A stretch of 20,923 nt of DNA from Didymodactylos carnosus (Eukaryota > Rotifera > Eurotatoria > Philodinida > Philodinidae): the NCBI GenBank assembly GCA_905250885.1, contig CAJNOQ010003234.1:1-20923 (forward strand). Reading direction: 5' to 3'. Position 1 is the stretch's first letter. Every line of letters starts with the position of its first letter. Under the pieces are notes generated by a model, which ran no database searches, was not told where the DNA came from, and worked only from the letters and a program-made list of their open reading frames with translations. The position numbers were made by a program, and so were the translations under genes. Positions 1 through 8,690 of this stretch are shown here, in pieces.

Positions 1-193
1 ATCACTTTCTACGCCACTACCCTGCTATACCATTATAACGCTATTCCGCTACTCTGCTATAACATTATATGCGTATTCTGCTATACTTTTTCTTTCAGCA
101 AAATCATCGAAACAATATTGAGCGGCATCTGACATTCGCTATTGTTCAGCACAAAATGTTGTACAGTAAAGTCCTAGATGTCTTTACCATTAT
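1..193 (+). repeat. Composite-repeat core, copy A (exact duplicate of 8931-9123)
   Basis: All 193 bases are identical, base for base, to 8931-9123 at an offset of 8930. Divergence begins at base 194, where A continues into more octamer satellite and the other copy continues into CTATTCCG/CTGGTCCG units. The segment holds degenerate octamer satellite (1-90) and a conserved core beginning near GCAAAATCATCGAAACAATA. Because the repeat starts at window base 1, its true left edge is not visible. Perfect identity implies a recent duplication, gene conversion or an assembly break at a repeat. Confidence 0.9.
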
Positions 194-666
194 ACCGCTT
201 ATCCTCCATTCTGCTATACCATTATAGTTGTAAGTGCAAAATTTCTCGGTGAATCCGACAGCGGGTTCACCGAGAAATTTTGCACCTAGAACCCAATTTT
301 TATCTAATTTGGTGCAGCGCGGCAAAAGTACCTAATTTTCTAATGTACTGCTTTTCTGCTATACCATTATACCGCTATTCCGCTGGTCCGGTATTATCCT
401 ATTCCGCTACTCTGCTATACCATTATACTGCTATTTTCGTATACTGTTATACCGCTATACTGTTATAGCGCTAATCCTGTATTCCGCTATTCTGGTATAC
501 TATTGTACCGCTATTCTGGTATACTGTTATACTGCTATTCCGATAAACTGTTATACCGCTGATACTCTGTTCCGCTAATCTGCTTTTCTGCTAAACCGCT
601 ATACCAAGACACCGCTATTTCTCAATCGGCTATTCTGCTGTACCATTATACCGGTATTCTGCTATA
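194..666 (+). repeat. Degenerate octamer/16-mer satellite tract
   Basis: The tract is built from variants of CTATTCCG, CTATTCTG and CTATACCATTATACCG. Units are about 8 or 16 bases and strongly diverged. It is interrupted at 234-285 by a hairpin. Reading frames through it encode low-complexity Tyr/Ser/Leu-rich peptides that simply reflect the satellite, so I call no gene here. It is related to the much more regular array at 7293-7508. Confidence 0.8.
234..285. repeat. Perfect 20-bp-arm hairpin
   Basis: GTGCAAAATTTCTCGGTGAA at 234-253 is the exact reverse complement of 266-285. The stem extends three further bases inward with one mismatch, leaving a GACAGC loop at 257-262. It sits as an island in satellite DNA and shares no sequence with it. 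It could be a tiny foldback insertion, or a terminator- or miRNA-like hairpin. Nothing else in the sequence favours one reading. Confidence 0.85.
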
Positions 667-775
667 CTTTTTTTCCCGCAAAATCATCGAAAACAATATT
701 GACAATATATATACTCACACTCGCTATTGTTAATCAAACAATACTGTACAGTAAAGCCCAAGATATGTCTTCTCT
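667..775 (+). repeat. Composite-repeat core, copy B
   Basis: This is a diverged copy of the core, beginning CGCAAAATCATCGAAAACAA and ending around CAGTAAAGCCCAAGATA. It carries a short AT-rich insertion (tatatatac) not present in the other copies. Octamer satellite lies on both sides. Confidence 0.75.
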
Positions 776-915
776 ACTATACTACTATTCTACTATAGTG
801 CTATATCGTTTTAGCGCTGTTCCGGTGTACCGTCATACCGCTATTCGGCTATACCAAGACACCGCTATTTCTCAATCGGATATTCTGTTGTACCATTATA
901 CCGATATTCTGCTAT
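776..915 (+). repeat. Octamer satellite between cores B and C
   Basis: Degenerate CTATACC / CTATTCC units continue here. The stretch containing ATACCAAGACACCGCTATTT also occurs near 600, so part of the left block is itself internally duplicated. Confidence 0.7.
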
Positions 916-1106
916 ACTTTTTTTCCCCCAAAATCATCGAAAACAATACTGAGCGGAATCTCACATTCTCTATTGGTCATCAAAAAGTATTGAACATTAA
1001 AGCCCAAGATACGTCTTTATCTCCTAACCAGGGAAGTTTTTCAACTGATCTAGATGCACGAATCTTCTCGCTCATAAATAGACAGCAAGCTAAGACACAT
1101 CATTCC
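916..1106 (+). repeat. Composite-repeat core, copy C (long form)
   Basis: This core copy extends through AACCAGGGAAG...CAACTGATCTAGATGCACG and GACAGCAAGCTAAGACA. The same extension occurs in copy E at 8497-8690. Only C and E have this long form, which suggests the full repeat is at least about 185 bp and the other copies are truncated. Confidence 0.8.
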
Positions 1107-1967
1107 GGCGACAGGAACGATAGACCTGGGTATTCTTTTTTTCAGTAGCCCAAGAGAAAACGAAAAATTTCTTCGTTTTCCTTCATGAACAAAGTTTTAA
1201 AAATTTTAAATTATTGGGATTGTACATTCTGCTCTCACGCTCAGTGAAGCGAATCCTGGTTATGAGTATAATCACGCTTCGGACCTCTGTTGCCTTGTGA
1301 TAGTGACGGATACAGGGGGATACGATGCAGGAGGCCGCAGTATCTTCAAAAACTAAACGTTAATCTTCAGGTGCTATCATGATGTCAGCGAGGGCGGAAT
1401 GTGAAACATATCGAATAAGTAAAACAACAGAACCTTATTCGAAAAGGATATAGCATTAGGAAAGTAAACTCTTACAAAAATTTGGATCCTGTCCCCGTCA
1501 GGTTTATTTTACAGATTGGACTCAGTTTGCACCTACCTTCAAGAATTCTGGATTTGTGCTTGTCTTGTGCTGATGATGAATGTAGCTCTGCTAAGTTCGT
1601 GTCTCTATTTATACGTGAAATTTGCTTCATCATTGTTCGCGATAATCATTTTTTTTTTCATTTGTCCTTTTGTTTGGCACACATCCACATGTTTTCTATG
1701 TTTTGCGTGTGTATACAGGTAACGTTTATCGAGAGAAAAACATAAATAAATTAACATACGTAAATTTATCTAACAATGCAAAGATAAAACGATTTCTATT
1801 ATCTTGAACGATGAAGAATATATAAGATAATAAAACGTGTGTACTTATAACCAAGATGGACGTTATTTAGAATGAAAAAAAGATGAAACGATGTTATTCA
1901 AAAAGAAAGAGAATCGAATGTAATAAACGAAGTTCAAGTGTAAACATAAAATAAACTACTTTTAAAT
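1107..1967. other. No gene recognised
   Basis: The first third is slightly richer in G+C and the rest is AT-rich. Short open frames exist (for example about 1482-1745) but have no domain-like composition, splice context or codon pattern that I trust. Confidence 0.6.
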
Positions 1968-2149
1968 GGGATATCGGAGTTTCATTGAAAAATTTTTCAT
2001 TAAAAAAACTTTCATTAAGAGAACGTTCATTAAAATTTTAATGAAATTCTTGTACCATCAGAAACTCTAGGTCACAGCCATTTTAATGAAAGTACCGGGA
2101 CTTTCATTAAAAAAAACGTTTTAATGAAAGTCACCCAACCCTTTTAAAT
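1960..2149. mobile_element. 174-bp MITE with perfect 8-bp target duplication
   Basis: The element spans 1968-2141 and is flanked on both sides by TTTTAAAT (1960-1967 and 2142-2149). It begins GGGATATCGGAGTTTCATT, and the reverse complement of its other end begins GGGTTGGGTGACTTTCATT. This is an imperfect inverted repeat aligned without gaps. The interior is a palindromic mix of TTTCATTAAAA and TTTTAATGAAA. It has no coding capacity. Eight-base duplications are known for hAT, P and Merlin transposons. GG termini would suit Merlin, but the superfamily is an inference. Confidence 0.85.
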
Positions 2150-3075
2150 ACGACGATAATAGAACGAATTCGAATATAATATTATGTTAAATAAGAGAAT
2201 GTAGACGCCGGTTTTGTGGTTGCAGGTGTCACGGCACCAAATATTAGACTATACCCCGATTCCTGTGTGTGTGTGTACGTGCAAGCATGAAGACCAAACA
2301 CTCCACTCTGTTCTAACTAAGGTGCCGGCAATTCAAAAGATAAGCAAATTTTTTTTTGATTTTTTTTTCATCATTAGATCGAGCTCATCGAGTTACCTAG
2401 AAAAAACTGAAATGTGGATTCTTGAAAGCCTTTTTTCTTTTAAAAAATTTTAAAATATTGATTTTTTTTAAAATGGGCAAAATTCAGTCAAATTTTGAAA
2501 AACAAAAATTCAAAATTTCAGAGTTTATTGTCTTTTTAAAATTTTGGTACTATTTTTTTCTGATTTTACATACAAAATTGAATATAGAAAGTAATTCAGA
2601 TACTTTTAGAACCTGATTGGCCGACTGAAACCGCTGAAGACCGAGCAGAACGGTTGGAATCCACCCGAACTTCTTGTAAGCCTATCTAGTCTTTTTGGTT
2701 AGCAGTTAGGCAAGTTCTTTTTTCTTTATTTAAGTCATCACACTTGTGGGAAAAAAATTTAGTATCGGTTTTGAAAAATACTGTTTGATCGCTGAGAACG
2801 GTCACTTTTATTTTTTGGTGCGGTTGATCGTTAAAAGGGGGCCGGTCACTCATTAAAAAATCGATCAAAACTGAATAAAAGTTTGTCAAAACTTGATCAT
2901 ATAGGTAAAATTATATGCATATTTTAACAGTAACAAAATAAAATTTTCTGGGATTTCCGGAGATCTTCAAAAGTTTTCTACAAAATTTTAGACTAGAATT
3001 AACGTTTTAAGAATGTAAATGTAATTTTTTTGTCTTCTAATAATATAAATAAATTTTACAAAAGCATAAGTTTTT
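2150..3075. other. AT-rich stretch, no gene recognised
   Basis: The stretch is dominated by A/T runs, with a short GT microsatellite near 2261-2276. The open frames here are low-complexity Phe/Lys-rich readings of that composition. Confidence 0.6.
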
Positions 3076-3893
3076 AGTAAAAAACTTCGTTTTTGAAGAT
3101 GCAAGCAGCGGTAACTTTACAAAACCTGAATATGCCTTCAGTCATCAGGCCATAGTGCACTGATTCTGAAAAAAATAAAGTTTGTCTGATGGATGGTTTT
3201 TGACTATAGGTGCTTCTAGCTTCTATAAAGTCGTAGGTATTTGAAGTATTTGTAGCCACAATTTTCATCTGAAAATGGTGCAAATTTATTTCTATAGGTA
3301 GTTTTTGACGTTGGATCATAATTTGCTATTCACAAGTCATGTCTCGCACTTTCTCGAGGTCCGATGGTGAGTTTTTGCCCCTCAGATCTTCATAAAAATT
3401 GAAATTACTATCGGAGACAAAATAGAACGTACTCGAATGGTTCTTGAATAACGTTTTATAGAGACGAGATAGGAATCTTCGGTTTTCACTATTTTGTAGA
3501 AAGATATCGATCGATGGAAAAACCAAGCTCAAAGCACTACCTGCAGGTTATGTATCGGACCTTTCGTCTTAAGGCAAGATTGCCATTCTAAAGTCACACT
3601 TCCACGAAGTTGAAAATTCTATTTTTACACTTAGGGTTATAAAAGTTGCGTCTGACGGTCGAAACAGCTGTTGTATGACATGAGATGTGTTTTCTTTCTT
3701 TGCGTTCTGTCGAAAAAAGAGTTGTGGTATATCTTTGTGTAGCAAGTAAATCTTTATCAAAAAATCTTTATATCTGGTGAAGTATGTTAACTAACTAGCG
3801 ATACACATTGGGTCGGCGACCTGATGACTGAAGGCATATTCAGGTTTTGTAAAGTTACCGCTGCTTGCATCCTCAAAAACGAAGTTTTTTACT
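3076..3893. mobile_element. Foldback element with 74-bp inverted termini
   Basis: 3076-3149 is the reverse complement of 3820-3893 with one clear mismatch (AAGATGC against GAGGATGC). The arms contain GCAAGCAGCGGTAACTTTAC and its complement. The 670 bp between them is unique here and contains only weak minus-strand open frames (for example 3326-3532, 68 codons) with no recognisable domain. I saw no clean target-site duplication. It could be a foldback or MITE-like element, or an inverted duplication. Confidence 0.75.
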
Positions 3894-5248
3894 TAATACC
3901 GTTTGTAAACAGCAGTACTCAAAAAAAAAACGACAAAATTGGAAAATTTTCAAGTTTTTTGTCTGTGGTATCAACCACCGCTACCTGTCTGACGCTATCG
4001 GAAAATGGCTCTTAATTAAGAAATGAGATCAACAACGTTGAAAAAAATGCATATTTGGAAAAGTTGTTTTTTCAGTTTTGGCCCCTTGGGTGTAGTTAAC
4101 TGTAGTATAACCTAATATACGATTTTATGAAACAAATGTTCCTCTTTACTTCAAGATATGAATGGGGCATTGAGGTTTCTTGGCTTTTGAGAAAATTAAA
4201 AGATACTCATCAAATAAGTTAGAATACTGATATGTGAAACGCATTGAAAGCTCGAGCAAAAAAATATTACATTTTGTAAAAATCTCATTATGTATTTACT
4301 CGCAGTTTTATACTCATTATTCTCTTCAATACTTTACACTGCTCTATCTTCTGGTTTTCTCAACTAGAAGGCAGACCATTAGCAGAAGTTAGATTTTTGG
4401 AAAATAAGGCATTTCACGTAATGAACGTGGTGAAATAGAAATTCATAATTTGAGAATTTTTCATAACAGCAGGCGGGTTCCAGGTGGTTCTCCGGAAATT
4501 CATTTTACTAAAAATCGTACTTGAGGGACTTTTCACCGACCTACGCCTAGAAAGTGTAAATTTACTCATACTCTGAAAGTCTCAAGTGACTTCGTTTGAT
4601 ATTGAGAGATTTATTATTGTAAATTTTTATTGTTCCATATACACAATCAAAATGGCTGGCTTTTTCCCAAAACCAACTGCCAGAAATGTTCATTCGCTTT
4701 GATTCTAAATTAAGCAATGCTACAAGATGCAAAACAGTCGATAACCTATGTTTCGATTCAGTTTTGACCTTTCGTAAAAGCATCATTGATCGATACCAGA
4801 TCTCCTGGGAAAATAGACCTCCTTCATCAACCAACAGAGATGAAAAATGCCTGCTTTAATATGTACAGGACATAATCAAAAACTAACCAACTGAAATATT
4901 TCTTTTGTATGCGGCCTGAGCGGTTTGTGCTTAATATATATGTGAAACAAGAATGGTTTTTGTCAACAAAAATGGTGAAACTTGTGAAATTCCATCAAGG
5001 CGGTTTCTAAGATGAATATTGGGGTTGTATTAAATCAAAATAGTGGAAACAGAATCTTCAGATTTCAAACATTTCTAAGTAGATTATGGGTAAACAAAGA
5101 TTAAAGCAATTTTTGTACGGGGAAAAAACCAAAGCAAGCCACTTCACTTCATCTAATTGGTTTATTTGCATATCTGAAATAGCGATTTTGTAGAGGATAT
5201 CGAAATGTGTCTCTGGTGAAATTTTCACCCAGAACAGTCCAAATGTTC
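3894..5248. other. No gene recognised; isolated copy of a minisatellite leader
   Basis: No supported gene. A 90-codon minus-strand frame at 4562-4834 is open but has no motif or splice context that I recognise. At 4072-4098 there is a copy of GGCCCCTTGGGTGTAGT, which also occurs at 5249-5268 and 5490-5513 directly in front of minisatellite arrays. Here it stands alone. Confidence 0.5.
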
Positions 5249-5261
5249 AAGGCCCCTTGGG

Positions 5262-6001
5262 TGTAGTGTGACGAGTGAGTGCGACGGACGTGCATACCTC
5301 TAGTGACCAGTGAGTGTGACTGACGTACATGCATATGGTGACCAGTGAGTGTCCGTCACACTCACTGGTCCCTATATGTATACACGTCCGTCACACTCAC
5401 TCGTCACTATGTGTATGTACGTGCGTCACACTCACTTGTCACTATGTGTATGTACGTCCCTCACACTCACTGGTCACTATGTGTACGATCAGTTTTGGCC
5501 CCTTGGGTGTAGTGTGACGAGTGAGTGTGACGGACGTACATACCTATAGTGACCAGTGAGTGTCCGTCACACTCACTGGTCACTATATGTATGTACGTCC
5601 GTCACACTCACTGGTCACTATGTGTATGTACGTCCGTCACACTCACTCGTCACTATGTGTATGTACGTCCGTCACACTCACTCGTCACTATGTGTATGTA
5701 CGTCCGTCACACTCACTGGTCACTATGTGTACGATGAATACAACAATACGAGATACAACAACTTCACTACACACAACTCACTAGGATAGGCTGTTTAGAA
5801 TGAATTGAATGAATTTTGACCAGTGAGTGTCCGTCACACTCACTGGTCACTATATGTATGTACGTCCGTCAGACTCACTGGTCACTATATGTATGTACGT
5901 CCGTCACACTCACTGGTCACTATATGTGTTTGTACGTCCGTCACACTCACTTGTCACTATGTGTATGTACGTCCGTCACACTCACTGGTCAATATGTGTA
6001 C
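5262..6001. repeat. 35-bp minisatellite in three arrays with palindromic junctions
   Basis: The unit is about 35 bp and contains TGTACGTCCGTCACACTCAC followed by TGGTCACTATGTGTA. About 3-4 plus-oriented units lie in each of 5358-5487, 5570-5730 and 5836-6000. Each array starts at a hairpin, GACCAGTGAGTGT-ccgtc-ACACTCACTGGTC, at 5340-5370, 5552-5582 and 5818-5848. The first two hairpins are preceded by inverted units (5262-5352 and 5514-5557). Around the second hairpin the inverted arms are about 37 bp with one mismatch. Several frames translate it into periodic peptides. These are satellite readings, not genes. Confidence 0.9.
5733..5818 (+). repeat. Minisatellite spacer, copy 1
   Basis: This 86-bp non-satellite spacer starts GATGAATACAACAATACGAG and ends GAATGAATTTTG. 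It recurs almost identically at 6002-6102. Spacer plus array therefore form a higher-order unit that has been duplicated. Confidence 0.85.
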
Positions 6002-6102
6002 GATGAATACAACAATACGAGATACAATAACTTCACTCACTACAACTTCACTACACACAACTCACTAGGATAGGTTGTTTAGAATGAATTGAATGAATTT
6101 TG
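6002..6102 (+). repeat. Minisatellite spacer, copy 2
   Basis: This is the second copy of the spacer, with a small internal duplication (CTTCACTCACTACAACTTCA) that lengthens it by 15 bp relative to copy 1. The array ends here and unique sequence follows. Confidence 0.85.
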
Positions 6103-6114
6103 TTTGGTTTATGA

Positions 6115-6120
6115 TTTATT
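6115..6120 (-). promoter_or_regulatory. Polyadenylation signal AATAAA for the 6199-7083 gene
   Basis: The plus strand reads TTTATT, so the minus strand reads AATAAA about 79 bases beyond the TAG stop of the 294-residue reading frame. This spacing is normal for an animal 3' UTR and supports that frame as a transcribed gene. Confidence 0.5.
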
Positions 6121-6198
6121 TTAATTTCTTCTTTCGTTAATGATGGAATGTTAGAAATTCAAAAAGAAAACAGTAATGTAATCTGATCATCATGTGTA

Positions 6199-7083
6199 CT
6201 ACTCTTGAGGGAGGCTGGTTTGAAGCACCGGCACGTCGTCAGTCGAAGCTTCATCGTCTTGAAGGAGGTGCGTCCGAAGCACAGGGACATCCTCAAACCA
6301 ACCTTCCTGTTCTTCCTGCTGTTCCTCGGACATGTCATAGCCTGATTCCACCCTGCCGCTACGCCCGCCACTTATTGTTATAATAGATATCTTCTCCGTC
6401 CGAAAAAACTGGAGCCAGCTTGTTTCCACCGTGAATGGGTAAATATAGACACCGACTACAGCGTTTTCCCATCCCTCGATCCGACTTGATACTCCTGAGC
6501 TTTTGCTTATAGTTAAACCGGTCTTCACTCCTGCTGTTACCACCGGTAGAGTAGCATCGACCGCTGTTTCGGCTGTGGACACCCATTCGCCACTACTTCC
6601 TGTGTACACGGAAGCGCAGTCAGAAATCAGCAGCCTGTTCACTATTGCATAGCAACCGTTTTTCAATTTGAGATTTATTATCGCAGGCGTAAGTTTATCT
6701 GGATCGTACAAAATCTTACCAGTCTTGTGCCATTTTGAGCATATTAATATGTCCTGTTGTTCGTCGGTGAACTTATATGTGATATGCCCATGAGCTTTAA
6801 CTGGAACCCCAGTGGCAGATGCATCCGCACCCAATGACATTTCGGATTTGCGTATCTTTCCCGATTCGACAACTAGAGATTTGGCACCATTGAATTTCTC
6901 TTTTGCCAGAGCATCCGGGTTCAAATCAAGTGCCGCACAGATGTTTTTTTGTCCGTGTTCCTGTATCTCACACTTCTGTTGATTGTATATCACAATGTTA
7001 CCAATCCGCGGATCATAATTGCGCGTTGGTCCAATATAAACAAAACCGTGCTCGCGGTATACCACCTTGTTGTCAAACGGCAT
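6199..7083 (-). CDS. Uncharacterised 294-residue intronless protein
   Basis: This is the longest reading frame in the window, and it is visibly more GC-rich and more balanced in amino-acid use than its surroundings. I start it at the ATG at 7083 (MPFDNKVVYREHGFVYIGPT). The frame stays open upstream to about 7290 but has no earlier ATG, and a good splice acceptor (TTTTTGTTTCCAG, AG at 7106-7105) lies 21 bases before the ATG. That suggests a 5' intron. No transmembrane segment is seen after this start. The body (residues about 1-235) alternates polar and hydrophobic residues as in a beta-rich domain. It is followed by an acidic Glu/Gln tail and two copies of DVPVL (residues about 265 and 283), the product of a 54-bp direct repeat in the DNA (6204 and 6258). 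I do not recognise the family. Neighbours are repeats only, so context gives no function. Confidence 0.7.
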   Translation of the reverse strand: MPFDNKVVYREHGFVYIGPTRNYDPRIGNIVIYNQQKCEIQEHGQKNICAALDLNPDALAKEKFNGAKSLVVESGKIRKSEMSLGADASATGVPVKAHGHITYKFTDEQQDILICSKWHKTGKILYDPDKLTPAIINLKLKNGCYAIVNRLLISDCASVYTGSSGEWVSTAETAVDATLPVVTAGVKTGLTISKSSGVSSRIEGWENAVVGVYIYPFTVETSWLQFFRTEKISIITISGGRSGRVESGYDMSEEQQEEQEGWFEDVPVLRTHLLQDDEASTDDVPVLQTSLPQE

Positions 7084-7292
7084 TTTTGACGAATGGAAAG
7101 CTTTCTGGAAACAAAAATCAAGGGATGAGGGTTTGGAGACTCCTACCTTCGCCGCCACTGTTAAGGCAATGGCCAGAAGATTCAGTCCAAAAATTTTCGC
7201 TTTTTGAAAAGCAGAACAGCGCTTCTTAATAGTGACGGCGCTATGATTTCGGGTGCTTGTGGCAGATAAAAAGGATGAAAGTGTCGCCAAGC
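7084..7292 (-). other. Open upstream region of the 294-residue gene: 5' UTR/intron or an additional exon
   Basis: About 70 codons without a stop continue in frame upstream of the ATG. They include a hydrophobic run (LNLLAIALTVAA) that could read as a signal anchor. The only in-frame starts are non-ATG (TTG at 7290). A consensus acceptor at 7106-7105 argues that most of this is intronic or untranslated. If instead it is coding, the true start lies in an exon beyond or within the satellite. Confidence 0.4.
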
Positions 7293-7508
7293 CGCTATTC
7301 CGCTGGTCCGCTATTCCGCTATTCCGCTGGTCCGCTATTCCGCTGGTCCGCTATTCCGCTGGTCCGCTAATCCGCTGGTCCGCTATTCCGCTGGTCCGCT
7401 ATTCCGCTGGTCCGCTATTCCGCTGGTCCGCTATTCCGCTGGTCCGCTATTCCGCTGGTCCGCTGTTCCGCTGGTCCGCTATTCCGCTGGTCCGGTATTC
7501 TGCTATTC
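7293..7508 (+). repeat. Regular octamer satellite array (CTATTCCG / CTGGTCCG)
   Basis: About 27 nearly perfect octamers alternate mainly as CTATTCCG-CTGGTCCG, giving a 16-bp higher-order period. Sporadic variants include CTAATCCG and CTGTTCCG. It is the least diverged tract of the satellite family and directly abuts the 5' side of the minus-strand gene. The plus strand stays open through it and would give a repeated PLFRWSAIPLVRYSAG-type peptide, which is a by-product of the period and not evidence of a gene. Confidence 0.92.
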
Positions 7509-7560
7509 CGCCATACTATCATACCGCTATGTTTTCAAAGCAAAACAAAAAACATACCAA

Positions 7561-7785
7561 AAAAATTACTACTGCTAACATCGAGTCCATTGCACAACTT
7601 CAATCGTTTCACAGAATAAAGATACAGAACGGTAAATTTACTTTTGCAGTTTATTACCAAGCTAAGTTCACATGTTCGAATCTCTATTCGTACAAAAATT
7701 GAGTTTGTGTTTTTCGATAGTTTTAGTTTAGAATACTATAATGGAGTATTCTTCCGCTTGTATTCAGACAGAATAAAGCTTATAT
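7561..7785 (+). repeat. Left arm of the 7.56-8.39 kb foldback
   Basis: This roughly 225-bp segment is repeated in inverted orientation at 8163-8386 at roughly 90% or better by eye. Shared blocks include CACATGTTCGAATCTCTATT and its complement. The loop between the arms contains octamer satellite and core copy D. The structure may be a foldback transposon or an inverted duplication within the composite repeat. Confidence 0.85.
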
Positions 7786-7925
7786 ATACCGCTATTCCGC
7801 TACTACGCTGGTCCGCTATTCTACTTCTTCGGCTAGTCCGCTATTTTCCTATTGCGCCATACTATCATACCGCTAGTGCGCCGTTCCGCGATTTCACTAT
7901 GCCGCTATTCCGCTATACCATTATA

Positions 7926-8050
7926 CCGACACTGAACAAGCGTTTTTTGGCGCAAAATCATCGAAAACAATATTGAGCGGCATCTCACATTCTCTATTGT
8001 TCATCGAAAAATACTGAACAGTAAAGCCTAAAATACGTCTTTAACCATTA
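7926..8050 (+). repeat. Composite-repeat core, copy D
   Basis: It starts CACTGAACAAGCGTTTTTTG, a leader shared only with copy E, followed by the common GCAAAATCATCGAAAACAAT core. It lies in the loop of the foldback, flanked by octamer satellite at 7786-7925 and 8051-8162. Confidence 0.8.
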
Positions 8051-8162
8051 TTCCCCTTTTCTGCTATGCCATTATACCGCTATTCCGGTATAGCGCTATT
8101 CTGCTCTTCCGCTAAACCACTGTTCCGCTATTCTGCTATACAGTTATACCGCTATTCTGTTG

Positions 8163-8386
8163 ATATAAGCTTTATTCTGTCAGAATACAAGCGGAAAATA
8201 TTCCATTATAGTATTCTAAACTAAAACTATCGAAAAACACAAAATCAATTTTTGTACGAATAGAGATTCGAACATGTGAACTTAGCTTTGTAGTAAACTA
8301 CAAAACTAAATTCACCGTTCTGTATCTATATTCTGTACAACGATTGAAGTTGTGCAATCGACTCGATGTTATCAGTAGTAATTTTT
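8163..8386 (-). repeat. Right arm of the 7.56-8.39 kb foldback
   Basis: It is the inverted partner of 7561-7785 with scattered substitutions and small indels. No target-site duplication is obvious, because both flanks are satellite-like. Confidence 0.85.
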
Positions 8387-8496
8387 CTATTCTGTTATTC
8401 CCCTAATCCACCTTTCTGCTATAACATTATAACACTATTCCGGTATACCGCCATGCCGCTATTCCTCTATGCCGCTATCCTACTATACGATTATAC

Positions 8497-8690
8497 CGCC
8501 ACTGAACAAGCGTTTTTTGGCGCAAAATCATAGAAAACAATATTGAGCGACATATCACATTCTCTATTGGTCATAAAAAATTATTGTAGAGTAAAGCCCA
8601 AGATACATCTTCATCTTTTAACCAGGGAAGCTTTTCAACTGATCTAGATGCACGAATCTTCTCGCTCATTAACAGACAGCAAGCTAAGAC
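8497..8690 (+). repeat. Composite-repeat core, copy E (long form)
   Basis: It has the CACTGAACAAGCG leader, the core, and the CTGATCTAGATGCACGAATC / AGACAGCAAGCTAAGAC extension also found in copy C (916-1106). Octamer satellite precedes it at about 8390-8496. Confidence 0.8.

Noticed and set aside
699-1148. 149-codon plus-strand frame
   Set aside because: It runs through degenerate satellite and two composite-repeat cores; other copies of the same repeat do not keep the frame.
4562-4834. 90-codon minus-strand frame
   Set aside because: No recognisable motif, no splice or poly(A) context, and composition similar to the surrounding AT-rich DNA.
5358-6000. CRISPR-like appearance of regularly repeated units
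   Set aside because: Units are directly tandem with no unique spacers, the setting is eukaryotic, and there are no cas genes.
5329-6073. Overlapping 62-85-codon frames with periodic Arg/His/Thr/Ser peptides
   Set aside because: They appear in several frames at once and follow the 35-bp minisatellite period; no gene structure.
6199-7290. TTG at 7290 as start giving 363 residues
   Set aside because: Non-ATG initiation is unlikely in a nuclear animal gene, and a strong splice acceptor lies between it and the ATG at 7083.
7253-7702. 149-codon plus-strand frame with a PLFRWSAIPLVRYSAG repeat
   Set aside because: The octamer/16-mer array lacks stops in this frame by composition; the product is a satellite translation antisense to a better gene.
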